A DNA stretch of 64,000 nt, taken from assembly GCA_024699855.1 (NCBI GenBank), contig JAMPIQ010000003.1, positions 2,914,001 through 2,978,000 on the forward strand, in the 5' to 3' direction. The notes below the pieces were generated by a model. It made no database searches, was not told where the DNA came from, and saw only the letters and a program-made list of their open reading frames with translations. Numbering within the stretch: the first letter of the stretch is position 1; every line of letters begins with the position of its first letter. Below, piece after piece: positions 45,504-56,793 of this stretch. The DNA is from Aphelenchoides besseyi (Eukaryota > Nematoda > Chromadorea > Rhabditida > Aphelenchoididae). The position numbers were made by a program, and so were the translations under genes.

Positions 45504-45586
45504 GCAAGGATGGCCGAGTGGTTTAAGGCGCTGGACTTAAGTTCCAGTATCGATTCGATGCGTGGGTTCGAACCCCACTCCTTGCA
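45504..45586 (+). tRNA. tRNA-Leu (anticodon UAA)
   Basis: An 83-nt class II tRNA. The acceptor stem pairs GCAAGGA with TCCTTGC. The A box (TGGCCGAGTGG) and B box (GGTTCGAACCC) are canonical. The anticodon arm CTGGA-CTTAAGT-TCCAG gives anticodon TAA, and a variable arm (TATCGATTCGATG) as in leucine tRNAs is present. No intron. Confidence 0.97.
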
Positions 45587-45653
45587 GCACAACTTTTTGT
45601 TTAAAATACATAAGTTCAGTCAATGCAATGTTTTTATTTGTCTCGTAAGAATA

Positions 45654-46721
45654 TCATTTTGTCGGTTTGATAATTGCACGATTGACAAATTGACCGCCGT
45701 CGATTGGATAAATCGAACCAGTGACGAAAGCAGCTGCATCGCTCGCCAGAAACTCGATCAAACGTGCAACTTCAATCGGTTGCCCCATACGATTCAATGG
45801 AATACGACTCTCGATGTATTTGCGGTAGACCTTTTGCATTGCATCTTTTGGTACACCAAAGCCGTCTCCAAGATTCGTTTCAATCAGTCCGGGAGAAACG
45901 GCGTTCACACGAATTCCTTGTTCCGCGTAAGCAAGAGCAGTATTGCGCATAAACTATAAGCACATGATTAGAATTACTCGCTTATTTCTACCTGATCGGT
46001 TGCCGCCTTTGACATTTGATACGGATTCATTTGCGGCTCACAAATCTGACTGGCCATCGACGAAACAATAACGATGTTGCCCTTGGTTTTGGCGAGATGC
46101 GGAATCGCTTGTGGAATGAGCGTGTAGTTGCTGAAAATTCAGCTGAACTGTTAACTAACATTATCAGTACAACCTGCGAACATTGACTTCCATCACTCGA
46201 TCAAAACTCTCGATGCTTGCCGGATTCTTTCCGGGAAGTCCCGCACAACCCGCATTGCTCACCTATAAGTATTGCATTATTTTGCGAGTCAGGTTGACCG
46301 TTGGCCTCATCCTTTCCAGTTACTCAGTCAAATATTCCAAACATATCAGCAATTAAAAGAGAAACTAACTCACCAAGACGTCCAATTTGCCAAACTTTGC
46401 GATCGTTTCATCCAACAAACGTTTCTGAAAGTCGAGCTTCTCAATTTCACCCAACACTTGATGAAAACGCTCTTCTGGAACTTCGTATTTTTTGAAGAGT
46501 TCGACAGTTTCCTACAAATCGATTTGCTTTTGGATGTTCAAGCCACTTACTTGAAGTCGCTCTCTGGAACGCCCGTGAAGAACCGCATTAGCACCAGCAC
46601 GAGCAAAAAGCAGAGCAGTCGCTTGACCAATACCACTTGTTGAACCTCAAGATCGTGGAATCAACAAAGTGAAACTTTTGAACTCACCAGTCACAAGAAC
46701 AACCTTGCCAGTCCACGCCAT
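45654..46721 (-). CDS. Short-chain dehydrogenase/reductase (SDR)
   Basis: NAD(P)-dependent oxidoreductase with a Rossmann fold. Start MAWTGKVVLVT, then after an intron the cofactor motif GSTSGIGQATALLFARAGAN; HGRSRERLQ; the catalytic YxxxK lies in PYQMSKAATDQ, followed by MRNTALAYAEQGIRVNAVSP, GLIETN, and a C-terminus with EVARLIEFLASDAAAFVTGS and IYPIDGGQFVN. These are classical SDR features. Several introns of about 40-55 nt. Substrate unknown. It converges on the tRNA gene, ending 68 bp from it. Confidence 0.85.
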
Positions 46722-47012
46722 TAAGAATCAGTTGAGATTAGAAACGAAAAATCGACCGGACAGTGAGCGAAAAGTCGCACAATGATCGAAATTCTTTTCG
46801 ATTTTTAACTAGTAGGTAACAGAGTAGTTTCATTGTAATGCAAATTTGAATTCTTTTGTTCGAACTTCAGTAAACGAGCTATCTTTGATCAAGCTTTCAA
46901 ACATTTAATTGAACTTCATCTCAACTTCTTATGTTCAAATCAAAATGGACTTTGGATTCATATGTCAAGTTTATTTACAAGCAAAAAATATTTACAACAA
47001 ATAACAATGAGA

Positions 47013-48934
47013 TTAGTCGACTTCTTCAACGGTCGGTCCCGAGCCGTTGAATTGACCCGCGTGTTGTTGACCGCACGCACCGTTGGGTTGTTGCGGTTGA
47101 GATTGGTGGAGTTTGGAGAGGATTTGATTGCACGTCGATTGGAGTTCGTTAAATCGGTCGTCGAACTCGGACTTGTCGGCCGTTTGGTTCGTTTCGATCC
47201 ATCGGAGCGTCTCATCGCACAGATCCACAGCCTTCTGTTTGTCTTCAGCTGAGAGTTTGTCTCCGTACTCGTCCAGAGATTGTCGGACTTGGAACAAGTA
47301 GCCTTCCAGTTTGTTGCGGGACTCAATGCGTTCACGTTCACGACGATCTTCCTCCTCGTATTTCTTGGCATCGTCGAGCATTCGTTGGATCTCGGATTGG
47401 CTCAAACGTCCCTTCTCGTTCTTGATTTGGATTTTGTTCGACTTTCCGGTGCTCTTGTCCTCGGCCGAAACGTGCAGGATTCCGTTGGCGTCGATGTCGA
47501 AACAAACTTCGATTTTCGGAGTTCCACGAGGTGCCGGCGGAATGCCGGTGAGATCGAAAGTGCCGAGTCGGTTGTTGTCCTTGGTCAGTGCTCGTTCTCC
47601 TTCGAACACTTGGATTGTGACTGCTGGTTGGTTGTCGGCGTAGGTGGTGAAGGTTTGTTGAGCGCGAGTCGGAATTCGCGAGTTTCGTTCGATCAGTTTG
47701 GTCATCACTCCACCGGCCGTTTCGATGCCCAAAGAGAGTGGTGAGACATCGACCAAAAGAACGTCTTTTGACCGACGAGTCCTGAACTCCGCTGAGAATG
47801 GCGGCTTGTACTGCTGCTCCATAGGCAACGGCTTCATCGGGATGAATACTCTTGTTGAGTTCTTTGCCGGAGAAGAAGTCGGAGAGGAGTTTTTGGATCT
47901 TCGGAATTCGAGTCGATCCACCGACCAGAACCACTTCGTGAATATCCGATTTGCCCATTTTGGCGTCTTTGAGTGCTTGTTCCACCGGTCCGAGAGTTGA
48001 ACGGAAGAGATCGGCACAAAGTTCTTCGAAACGAGCACGCGAAATTCGAGAGTGGAAATCGATTCCATCGCACAACGAGTCGACTTCCACTTGAGCTTCG
48101 GTCGAGGCGCTCAGAGTTCGTTTGGCTCGTTCACAAGCAGTGCGAAGTCGTCGGATGGCACGTGGATTGGAGCGAATGTCTTTGCCATGTTTGCGTTTGA
48201 ATTCCATCGCAAAGTGTTGAAGAAGTTTGTCGTCAAAGTCCTCACCACCCAAGTGCGTGTCTCCGGCCGTAGATTTGACTTCGAACATCGATCCATCGGA
48301 AATGGTCAGAATGGAGACATCGAAAGTTCCACCGCCAAGATCGAAGACCAGGATGTTCTGATCGTTGTTCATCTTCTTGTCCAAACCATAAGCCAAGGCC
48401 GCCGCTGTCGGTTCGTTGATGATACGAAGAACGTTGAGTCCAGCAATAGCACCGGCATCTTTGGTTGCTTGGCGTTGCGAGTCGTTGAAATAGGCGGGCA
48501 CTGTGATCACGGCATCTCGAACTGAATGACCCAAATACGCTTCGGCGGTTTCCTTCATTCGCGTCAAAACCATCGAACTGATCTCTTCGGCCCTGAAGGT
48601 CTTTCGTTCGCCTTTGAACTCCACTTCGATCATTGGTTTGCCTCCGTTGTTCACCACCTTGAAGGGCCAATGTTTTGGTGTCACGTTGAACGGTCTCTTC
48701 ATCGAATCGTCGACCAATCAGACGTTTGGCATCGAAGATCGTGTTCTGGGGATTTCGAGCGGCCTGATCCTTGGCTGCATCGCCAATTAGTCGTTCGGAG
48801 TCTGTGAAGGCAACGTAGGATGGAGTCGTTTTGTTGCCCTGGTCATTGGCGATAATCTCCACTTTGCCATTTTGGAACACTCCAACACACGAGTAGGTGG
48901 TTCCCAGATCAATACCAATAGCTGTTTTAGACAT
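47013..48934 (-). CDS. hsp70: Cytosolic heat shock protein 70, intronless, two apparent frameshifts
   Basis: ATP-dependent chaperone. N-terminal [20 protein letters not shown], then [85 protein letters not shown], and the substrate domain ([38 protein letters not shown]) with a lid and C-terminal GPTVEEVD, the cytosolic EEVD signature. The frame breaks twice: at 48673-48676 (coding strand AAAA where AAA gives [10 protein letters not shown]) and 47766-47769 (AAAA where AAA gives [10 protein letters not shown]). Each is one extra A, in a protein otherwise fully conserved, which suggests sequence errors. No introns and a TATA box suggest a stress-inducible member. Confidence 0.93.
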
Positions 48935-49010
48935 ACTGAGAGAATAAATAGAAGTTAATATACGAGTTTCTTTTTCTGAACTGTTGGCTTTGCACTCGTT
49001 CGCTCTTCGC

Positions 49011-49017
49011 TTTTATA
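49011..49017 (-). promoter_or_regulatory. TATA box of hsp70
   Basis: TATAAAA on the minus strand, 77-83 bp upstream of the Hsp70 ATG. The next 150 bp upstream are rich in GAA/TTC trimers (for example around 49076-49110 and 49176-49190), as in heat shock elements, but I did not find a perfect alternating nGAAnnTTCn array. Confidence 0.6.
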
Positions 49018-49471
49018 CCCTCGACCACTTGCTCTCCGGAAAGCAGTGGAAGCGACGGGACCTCTCGCGAGCTCTTTCGCTTCTTCGCGTTTCTACGCGT
49101 TTTTTCGGTCGGGAAAAGCGGCGAAATTGCGAAAAGCCGCTCGTTCGTTCGCTCCCGTTCGCGTCCACTCGCGAAGAAAACTCTGAAGGTTGTTTACATG
49201 GTCCGAAAATAGAAGTCAGATGGTTGGTGAGAGAAGATCACAGCCCACTAGAGAAAACGGAGGAGTGCGAGAAAAACAGAAATTGAACGATTTGAGCTTT
49301 CAACCCATTGGTTTCTTTGCGATTGGTTTTCAGCAAAAACGGAAAGTCGATCGGAAATTTTGGTTCATCGTTTCCGAACAATGCTCCCATAGTATCATAT
49401 AAACAAAACCACTAAAAACCGATTAAACTCATCATGAGCCACGATCGACTGCAAAGTCGGGGTGATGAGAT

Positions 49472-49578
49472 GGGGGCAGTGAGTAGAACGGTAACGGTCG
49501 TTCTTTGTTTCGAAAATTAGTTCTGTGGAAGTAATTTTCGAAAGAAAGAATGACCGTTATCGTGTGCTTACTGCCCTT
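49472..49578. ncRNA. Long imperfect hairpin, candidate microRNA or hairpin RNA
   Basis: The two arms (49472-49519 and 49532-49578) are imperfectly complementary over about 47 bp with a 12-nt loop (GTTCTGTGGAAG). The inner 12 bp (TTTCGAAAATTA against its complement) are perfect, and AACGGTC and GGGCAGT blocks pair farther out. The 5' arm contains GGCAGTG, the seed of the miR-34 family, but the rest does not match miR-34 as I know it. A second inverted pair (CGGTTCCC / GGGAACCG) follows at 49580-49640. Expression is unknown; it could equally be a small foldback repeat. Confidence 0.4.
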
Positions 49579-49696
49579 CGGTTCCCGGCTTCGACCGTGG
49601 CCGGACGGAATTTTTGCAAGTTTCCATAGCTTGGGAACCGAAAGTGCAATTCAACGAAGATCGTTTATTTTCAATTGACAGTTGACAAAAAGAAGG

Positions 49697-50679
49697 TTAT
49701 TGAACGCGCTTGATAGACGATTTACGAGTCGAATTTCCGAAACGTGGCAATGGAGCGGTTGTCGGCTTGTGGTTTTTCAGAATGATCGAGGAATGAGCGA
49801 AGATCTGCTGATCATCGAACGAAACGCTCTTGATGCTCAACGGTCCCGAGAGCTCGTTAAAGTCCTTGGAATCGAATTCGAAAATCAACGGCAATTCGCG
49901 TCCTCCAACATTCAAAACAATGCGCATTTGATGACCTGAACCCCAGAATAAATCTATAGAACCTGAACTGACCATCAGCTTCTTTCGGCTTCTTAGCCGG
50001 ACGTCCATCCATCGATCTTTAACAATGGAATTAAGATGCTAAAGTTTGAAGGAAACTTACGACGGTGCAGAAGACGATTGAAAGCGCGAAGAAGCAACCG
50101 AAGAGTTGGAAGACGAACGACGAGAACGACCGACCAAATCGATTTGACGTTCACTGTGCAAGTCCATGTTCGCCGGCCAGCGATTCAAAGAACGTCCACC
50201 AGCCGCTTGCAAGTCCAAACGACGTTTGCGTTGAGATGCACGAAGTCCCCGAGCCTCCGAATCGTTTGAACTGCGACGTTGACGTTTCTCGACTGCCGAA
50301 TTGGTGGCCGCACGATTCGAGAAGTGGCGATTGACAGTCGATTGCTTTTGACTTGGAGTCGTGGAACAACTGCTCATTGATGTAGTCGATCCGACAGAAG
50401 AAGAACGTCCACGAGCACCTAAAAACCAATCAGTTCAAGTTTTTTCCTTTTCTCACTCTTCTTTGTCGCTGAACGTCCACGATCTTGACCAGAAGGACGA
50501 TGACCGTGAGCAACACGTCGAATCGAATTGCTGGCAACCGGCAACTCAACGCTACTTTCATCCGTTTGACCTTGACAAGTGAAGCGCATAGTCGAGGATT
50601 TCTGACCCTGAAGATCTGCTCAACAACCTACTTCCCTTGCACTCACCTTCGACTTCTTGGCAGAACCTTGTGGCTTCAT
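49697..50679 (-). CDS. Unrecognised Ser/Arg-rich, probably nuclear protein
   Basis: Exon 1 is MKPQGSAKKSK; then GQKSSTMRFTCQGQTDESSV, RPSGQDRGRSATKK, a long Ser/Arg region (SVGSTTSMSSCSTTPSQKQS, RQRRSSNDSEARGLRASQRK, LVGRSRRSSSNSSVASSRF), MDGRPAKKPKEADG, and a more ordered C-terminal part MRIVLNVGGRELPLIFEFDS, KSVSFDDQQIFAHSSII ending SSIKRVQ. Introns of about 40-50 nt join in frame. Low complexity with basic clusters suggests nuclear location; no domain recognised. Confidence 0.6.
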
Positions 50680-50875
50680 GACTGCAAAGCAACTAGACTT
50701 CGGAGCTGAACCGACCCAAATGGAATGACTGATCTCGAGTTCTCTCTTCTTCAACTCAATATGCAAATTTCCAACACGTTTATTCCAATTTACAGCCGCA
50801 GCAGTTCGTAGGAGTTTCAGGTCCCAGCAACGTAACGATTAAACTTGTGAATAATCAAAGGCTTCGCCGGGCGTA

Positions 50876-52140
50876 CAGTAGCGAGCAAAAATCTGGACAC
50901 TTTTTGTTTGTTCAGTTAGAAGCGTATTTACTTGCGCTGTTGTTTGCGCAATTTCGTTCGGTTTCCCCATTGTTTTTCATTGTTTTTGTTATTTATTTAC
51001 TGCAATGGCTCCAAGAGTTAAAGCTAGTCTACAAATCGAGCAGTTGATTCTAAAATTGCGAGATTTTGACGAGCTGACATTCGAAGAAATTGGAAATCGC
51101 ATATCAATAGGCAAAAGTGTCGTCCGGAAAGTTTATGTACGTGCCAAGAAGCCGGTAAATGATGAAAAACGTGGACGACCACGTAAGACATCGCCGAGGT
51201 TAGTTTTAAACCTCTACTATTGTTCATTGCGTTTAGAATCGACCGTAAACTTGTGCATGTTTCAAAAAAAACCCGAAATTATCAGCATCCGAAGTCGCCA
51301 CAGAAGCCGGCGTCTCGCAAATTCAAGTTCATACAGTTCGAAGACGCTTATCAGAAGTTGGATTACATGGTCGAATCGCTGCCAAGTAGCCGTTCATCTC
51401 TGAAATCAACAAAAAGAAACGACTGGCTTTTGCCCGAGAACATGCGCAATGGACGATCGACGACTGAAAGAAAGTTATTTGGAGCGACGAATCAAAGTTC
51501 AATCTGTGCAATTCTGATGGTATTCGTTACGTCCGTCGTCCGTCCAACACTCGATTTGATCCGAAGTACACTATTGGTATGGTAAAACACGGCGGTGGTA
51601 ATGTCATGGTTTGGGGCTGTTTTAGTCTGGAAGGGTTGGGTCCGTTGTTTCAAATTAACGGTATCATGGATCAATTCAAGTACAAGAATATCTTGGAAAC
51701 TATCATGTTACCTTGGGCACAACAAAAAGGGACTCCGGGATGGGTTTTCCAACAGGACAATGATCCCAAACATACCGCCAAATCGGTCAAAAAATTTCTC
51801 GGGTCAAAGAAAGTGAAAGTTTCACCGTGGCCGGCTCAGTTTCCGGACCTCAACCCTATTGAGAATCTTTGGTCAAAAGTCCAAGAAGGTCTCCGTGGTA
51901 AAAAGTTCAAAAAACGGGAAGAACTTTTCGCTGAACTTTCGTTTCAATGGTCTCATATCCCCACCTTCTTTCTTTCCAAATTGATCGAGTCAATGTCCCG
52001 CCGGTGCACAGCCATAATCAAGCAAAAAGGATCCGCGACAAAATATTGATCTCAACTTATTAAAATCAGCCAAATAAATGGACTCTTCTTCTGTTTGTTT
52101 CATATGTCTGCAAAAGTGTCCAGATTTTTGCTCGCTACTG
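50876..52140 (+). mobile_element. Tc1-like element, full length but inactive
   Basis: 1265 bp flanked by TA (50874-50875 and 52141-52142). Perfect terminal inverted repeats of 29 bp start CAGTAGCGAGCAAAAATC. Carries a degraded DD34E transposase on the plus strand. Confidence 0.95.
51005..52049 (+). pseudogene. Tc1-like transposase (DD34E), broken
   Basis: Start MAPRVKASLQIEQLILKLRD with helix-turn-helix region (IGKSVVRKVYVR, KRGRPRKTSPR). A GT...AG intron near 51198-51238 is likely. Catalytic motifs are readable: WSDESKF, GWVFQQDNDPKHTA and FPDLNPIENLW, with 34 residues between the second Asp and Glu. Defects: a frame change in the A run near 51263-51270, an in-frame TAG after RIAAK (about 51389), and TGA replacing Trp in DDWKKVIW (about 51466). 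No functional product expected. Confidence 0.9.
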
Positions 52141-52359
52141 TATGTAGGAGTATTTCCTTTACAATCTTTTGCATTTGAACACTTAATTGAAGTCAATCTA
52201 TGCCATGAACTCACTCCAATTATTCCAAGAGTTAATGGTCGTGAAACCAAACGGGTGTTTTTTTGATTGTCTTATAGTGAATCACGCACAAAAACAATGA
52301 ACAATGGAAAACGGAAGCCCGAAAATTGCAATTGCTACTCGGCCGACTAGTCGTATGTA

Positions 52360-53118
52360 CAGGGTGTCTCAAAAAAAAGGGCAATCGTGCTGTAACTTTT
52401 TAACCACCATTGTATGAAGATTCTGTAAAAAGAAACTAAGGTTTTTTGGCCGCGGAGTCGATTGGTCTAATTTTCTGCCGGATCGGACAAGTCCGCAGGC
52501 TGCTATGGACAATTTTGTACCTCCAAGCGAGTTTAACGCTGCGAGTTTTTGCATAAATTTACAAACGCTGCTTCCCATTCCTCATTTTTGTCTTCCTTTT
52601 TTTAAAGCGCTGGCGGTATCAATAATCAAAGCGAGACAAAAATGGCGTGACGTCGTTATGTCACTTGATGCATGGACTTGATTACAGATTAATTATAACA
52701 ATTTAAGATTACAGTTTGTTAACAAGATGTTCAATGTGGCCTCCGTGTTCCCGTACTACCAAAGCAATGCGCTTAAGAAACTCATTAGCCCACAAATTGC
52801 ACAATGGAATCTTGTGCCCTAGTTCTTCCCATGCTTCCAAAATCCGGATTGTCATGAGTGAATTGATAACGACTGACCGACATAACGAAGACAGAAATGA
52901 ATGGGAAGCAGCGTTTGTAAATTTATGCAAAAACTCGCAGCGTTAAACTCGCTTGGAGATACAAAATTGTCCATAGCAGCCTGCGGACTTGTCCGATCCG
53001 GCAGAAAATTAGACCAATCGACTCCGCGGCCAAAAAACCTTAGTTTCTTTTTACAGAATCTTCATACAATGGTGGTTAAAAAGTTACAGCACGATTGCCC
53101 TTTTTTTGAGACACCCTG
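52360..53118. mobile_element. Palindromic non-autonomous Tc1/mariner-type element (copy 2)
   Basis: 759 bp, TA-flanked (52358-52359, 53119-53120), nearly identical to 24247-25003, including the minus-strand 73-codon frame (52709-52930) with the transposase-like C-terminus. Only a few substitutions and poly-A length changes separate the copies, so at least one moved recently. Confidence 0.92.
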
Positions 53119-53120
53119 TA

Positions 53121-54630
53121 GATGAAGAATGGGACTTTAATATTGGATACCTTGGCCAATCAAACAATCGCACGTCAACAAATTGCGATCGGCCATCTAC
53201 TTTTCCTTCAACCGTAATTTGTCCACCACTAACCAAATTAAAAAAAGTCCAATCCAATCACGATAACCATAAATTAAAAAGAAAACCTAAAAAACCCGAG
53301 TTTTCAGGAAATTAGTAATAAAGTTGGTGTTACGAAAAGCGTCAAGATTGCCGGAAAGAAAGAAGGTTATTTGACACGATCACCGAAGGTAAAGAAAACA
53401 CCGATCCAGAGCACTTACTGAATTTAATTTATTATGTTACGTTTATTTACAGGTATTACAATTGTCTAGTTTGGATAAACCGTGGACTGGAGTTGGAGAA
53501 GAAATATCAAACTCCGGTATAACGTTATTAGCTACTGTTCCATTAAGCAATCCAACTGGTCCCCACAACTGTTTAAGTCAACAATGATAAAAATCGTTCG
53601 ATGCGGATCATCCGAAGAATTTCCAGATTTTGTCAACCCGTCGTCGGCATAACGGATATTACGTAAGAAATCACTTCAATTTTTAATCACCCCCCATCTT
53701 CAGCAGAAAGATCACAAATATTAATCCTCTTTACTGTACGGATTATCCAGTAAATACAACGGAATTGATTGCATTTAACAGTTTCTGATCGGAATACCTT
53801 AATAGCTAATAAGTTTTAGATTAGAATAAGCTGAAAACGACCACGTTAACAAGCTTCATATAACACGCAATGAGTTTGAAGTAACATATAACGACAACTT
53901 TTTCGATCTACCGACAAATCCGGTGGGCAAACCTCAAAATCAAATTTTTTCGGTAGTTGCCGACCACGGGACTACTTTTTAAAATATTAAGTAAAGCTTA
54001 AATAAAACTTCATTTTTTAGCAAAAACGACGAGGAACCGGATATTTTCATTGCATAGATTAACCGTCAACATTACATCTGGTGACTTTGAGAGAAATCTT
54101 CTATCACATTCACCTTAGAATTACAACATCCAAAACTTATTTACCGCCGGAAATATCTGTTCGATAAAGTCAAGATTATGTCAACAAAGTTCACAATAGG
54201 AAGCACACTTAACTGAAAGTCTTTACCAACCTCACGTGAAATTTTGCCATTGAAACGTTGAGGAAGTGGTTTATCCATAAAATAACACGCCATTTGTAGA
54301 AACAAAGTAACGACGGATACTAATTTTGTTCCGTCAACGTAGAAACGAATGGACTTTGCCGTAATTCAAAAAAACGCTTTATTACCCGTGACAATTCAGT
54401 AAATCTTTTTATGCATGTCAACCGTTGGTCACTCGTTGAGTTGGATAAATACAAGTAATTGTCAACTTAACACAATTTTCATTCGTTTATCAACCGGAAT
54501 TCTTCGGACACAGACCTTCTCAAGCGAACTGAGTTAATGACTTTTACAAATGCAAGCGTCAAGCGTTTGAAGGATTTGACTCAAATTGTTGTACTATTCG
54601 ACGTCGTCCTACGAAACCTTCAAATCAGAG
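53121..54630. other. AT-rich gene-poor interval
   Basis: About 1.5 kb with no supported gene. Exon-like fragments near 53310-53560 (containing VTKSVKIAGKKEG-type sequence) could not be joined. It leads into the ThiD-like fragment. Confidence 0.4.
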
Positions 54631-54909
54631 CTGAGTGATAGAGACTAAGCTTTTCGAATTGATGGAAAACTTATTCAAAAGTTGGAGAACGGAAAACCGA
54701 TTGGAAGTGATGGTCTTCATGGCAGCGGCTGTACATTGGCTTCTGCGATTGCGTGTTATCTATTAATCTTCAATGGAGATGGCAAAAGAGCAGTACGCGC
54801 AGCAAAGAACTTTGTTACAGATGCTATTTGGTTAAGCAGCGAGTTGGACGTGGGAAACGGAGCACCACCCTTGAACCACTTTTATCAAATTTCACGACGG
54901 TCCTTATAA
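54631..54909 (+). pseudogene. ThiD-like hydroxymethylpyrimidine kinase, C-terminal end only
   Basis: ThiD phosphorylates the pyrimidine precursor of thiamine. The reading frame has RIDGKLIQKLENGKPIGSDG, then LHGSGCTLASAIACYLLIFN, the conserved ATP/substrate loop of the ribokinase-like family (HGTGCTLSSAIA in bacterial ThiD), RAVRAAKNFVTDAIWLS and GNGAPPLNHFYQI, matching the G-PLNH end typical of ThiD rather than pyridoxal kinase. The N-terminal two thirds are missing and a stop precedes the fragment. Animals normally lack this pathway; some plant-parasitic nematodes carry acquired copies. Probably a dead remnant of a horizontally acquired gene, or a last exon whose other exons I could not find. 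Confidence 0.7.
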
Positions 54910-54977
54910 ACAAAACTGAATAATTCGATTTTTAAAGTTTATTCTCTTAAGTTCATCAGTAACAAATGTTGAACCTT

Positions 54978-55946
54978 CGACAAAGCAAGAATGAGGTGTT
55001 CAACTAATACGAAGCTTAGGGGATCCTCTGGAATGTCTTTCTTGTTGTTGTAAACCCTCGAATCACTGCTGAGAGTGATTCGAGGGCGTCTAAAATAAGT
55101 CAGTTACGGATTGATACAAATTGAATAAACTTATCTTGTGTGTACACACACACACACACACAAACACAACAGGGGCTATGAATTGTAAATTTCCCTTGTT
55201 TGTTTTGAACAAACAAAGGACGAGGAGCTGAGTGATCCTGAAAACCCGAATATGTTAAGAAAAGAACAGAAATCGAAACTTACCTCGAATAGCGTACTCT
55301 TCGAGGACCACTCAGCTACAAATGATGCTTTCTGGGAGATCTACGACCATTAAATACTGGTTGACGGCACCCAAGCCTGACCTCCAGCTACGAGGACCGC
55401 GAGGTGTTTTCTTTCTGAACAACAAAGCACTCACATCACAGATCATTGTTTCGCGGCGTCCCAATCACCAATTAATGAATAGTACAACTCAAAACAAACC
55501 TTAAGGTAAAACCAGAAGATGCGATATCCTTCGGGAACGTTTCGCTTCTGATAGAAAATTTCAAATCACCAGCGAGTGACTCCGGGGATTCTGTATTCAT
55601 CAGTTAAAATGATATTATCACACGAACTAAGAGTTGTGAAATCTTAGAAAACGGTTGTTCTTGATTTGAAAACTCTCAAAGCCCAAAAAAGTTATTCTGG
55701 GCGTCTAAACCTAACAATAAACATCGACCAAGAAACGAACGTTTGCCCTTACAAGAAATGCTTGTCAGCGGTAGTAGCGGTAATTTGGCGTCGTTAGTAT
55801 CAATCGACGCGTCCCGATGAGCTGAGCATTACTGTATAAGTCATTTTTGCCCAACCGCAGAATCGCCCGTTTTATTTGGCCAAAATTCATTCCGAGTTAT
55901 GACCCGCTGGTCTTCTTTTGGAAATGCAAGCAGCGGTGGCTGAGTG
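54978..55946 (-). repeat. Dispersed repeat, copy B
   Basis: Reverse-complement copy of 41636-42601, nearly identical over the full 966-969 bp. It runs directly into the assembly gap; beyond the gap a mariner element follows, so the repeat may continue inside the gap. The split hairpin lies at 55226-55317. Confidence 0.9.
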
Positions 55947-56046
55947 NNNNNNNNNNNNNNNNNNNNNNNNNNNNNNNNNNNNNNNNNNNNNNNNNNNNNN
56001 NNNNNNNNNNNNNNNNNNNNNNNNNNNNNNNNNNNNNNNNNNNNNN
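55947..56046. other. Assembly gap (100 N)
   Basis: A run of exactly 100 N, the conventional size for an unknown gap. It hides the left part of mariner copy 2 and its junction with repeat copy B. Confidence 1.
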
Positions 56047-56791
56047 CTTCACCGGCTCCTAACCTGCGACGAAACATGGGTCCAACTTGACAATCCATAT
56101 CGCCGTGGGCAATGGTTGCGTCCCACTCAGCGACCGGGTGGTACACCCCGGCCGAATCTTTTCCAAACAAAAGTTATGCTTTCTGTTTGGTGGAATCGGT
56201 TAGGTGTTGTGCACTGGGAGTTGTTGGACCGCGGGCAGACGATCACTTCGGAACTGTACTGTGCCCAAATGGATCGAGTCGCCGCCGCCCTTCGTCATCG
56301 CCACGACGTTCTACTGCTCCAGGACAACGCGCGACCGCACACCGCCCGAAGAACTCAACAGCACCTGAGGACTTTGGGTTGGACGGCCATCGAGCACCCG
56401 CCGTACTCTCCGGACCTTTCGCCAACGGACTACCATCTCTTCCGTTCGCTAAAGACGTGGATACGAGGACGCCGATTCAACGACCTCGATCATCTCTGCC
56501 GGTCCCTCAACTCGTTCTTCGCCTCCCGTCATCGATCCTTCTACACGCGCGGAATCACCCGATTGCCCGGACGGTGGCGCCGAACTATCAACTCAAATGG
56601 CGAGTATTTTTGATGCTTTGTGTTAATTTTAATGAATGAATTCTAATCTACAACGAAAACCATACTTAGGGACAGTAGGCAGCTGAACAACCGAACTTCG
56701 TTCACACACTTCCAACCGACCGGTCAATTTCTTTCATTCCTAATTTAGGTCACTCATGACGCAATCAGACAAAACTTTAGTAACAACCCAA
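56047..56791 (+). mobile_element. Mariner element (copy 2), left part hidden by the gap
   Basis: From 56047 the sequence is nearly identical to mariner copy 1, including transposase residues from LTCDETW to the stop at 56613 (all three catalytic Asp present, DD34D spacing preserved) and the right terminal repeat ending CCCAA at 56791, followed by TA. A few substitutions and a small change just after the stop distinguish it. The start and left repeat are not visible. Confidence 0.93.
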
Positions 56792-56793
56792 TA

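Noticed and set aside
49030..49200. Canonical heat shock element array upstream of hsp70
   Set aside because: GAA and TTC trimers are frequent but no three contiguous alternating units with 5-bp spacing were found by eye.
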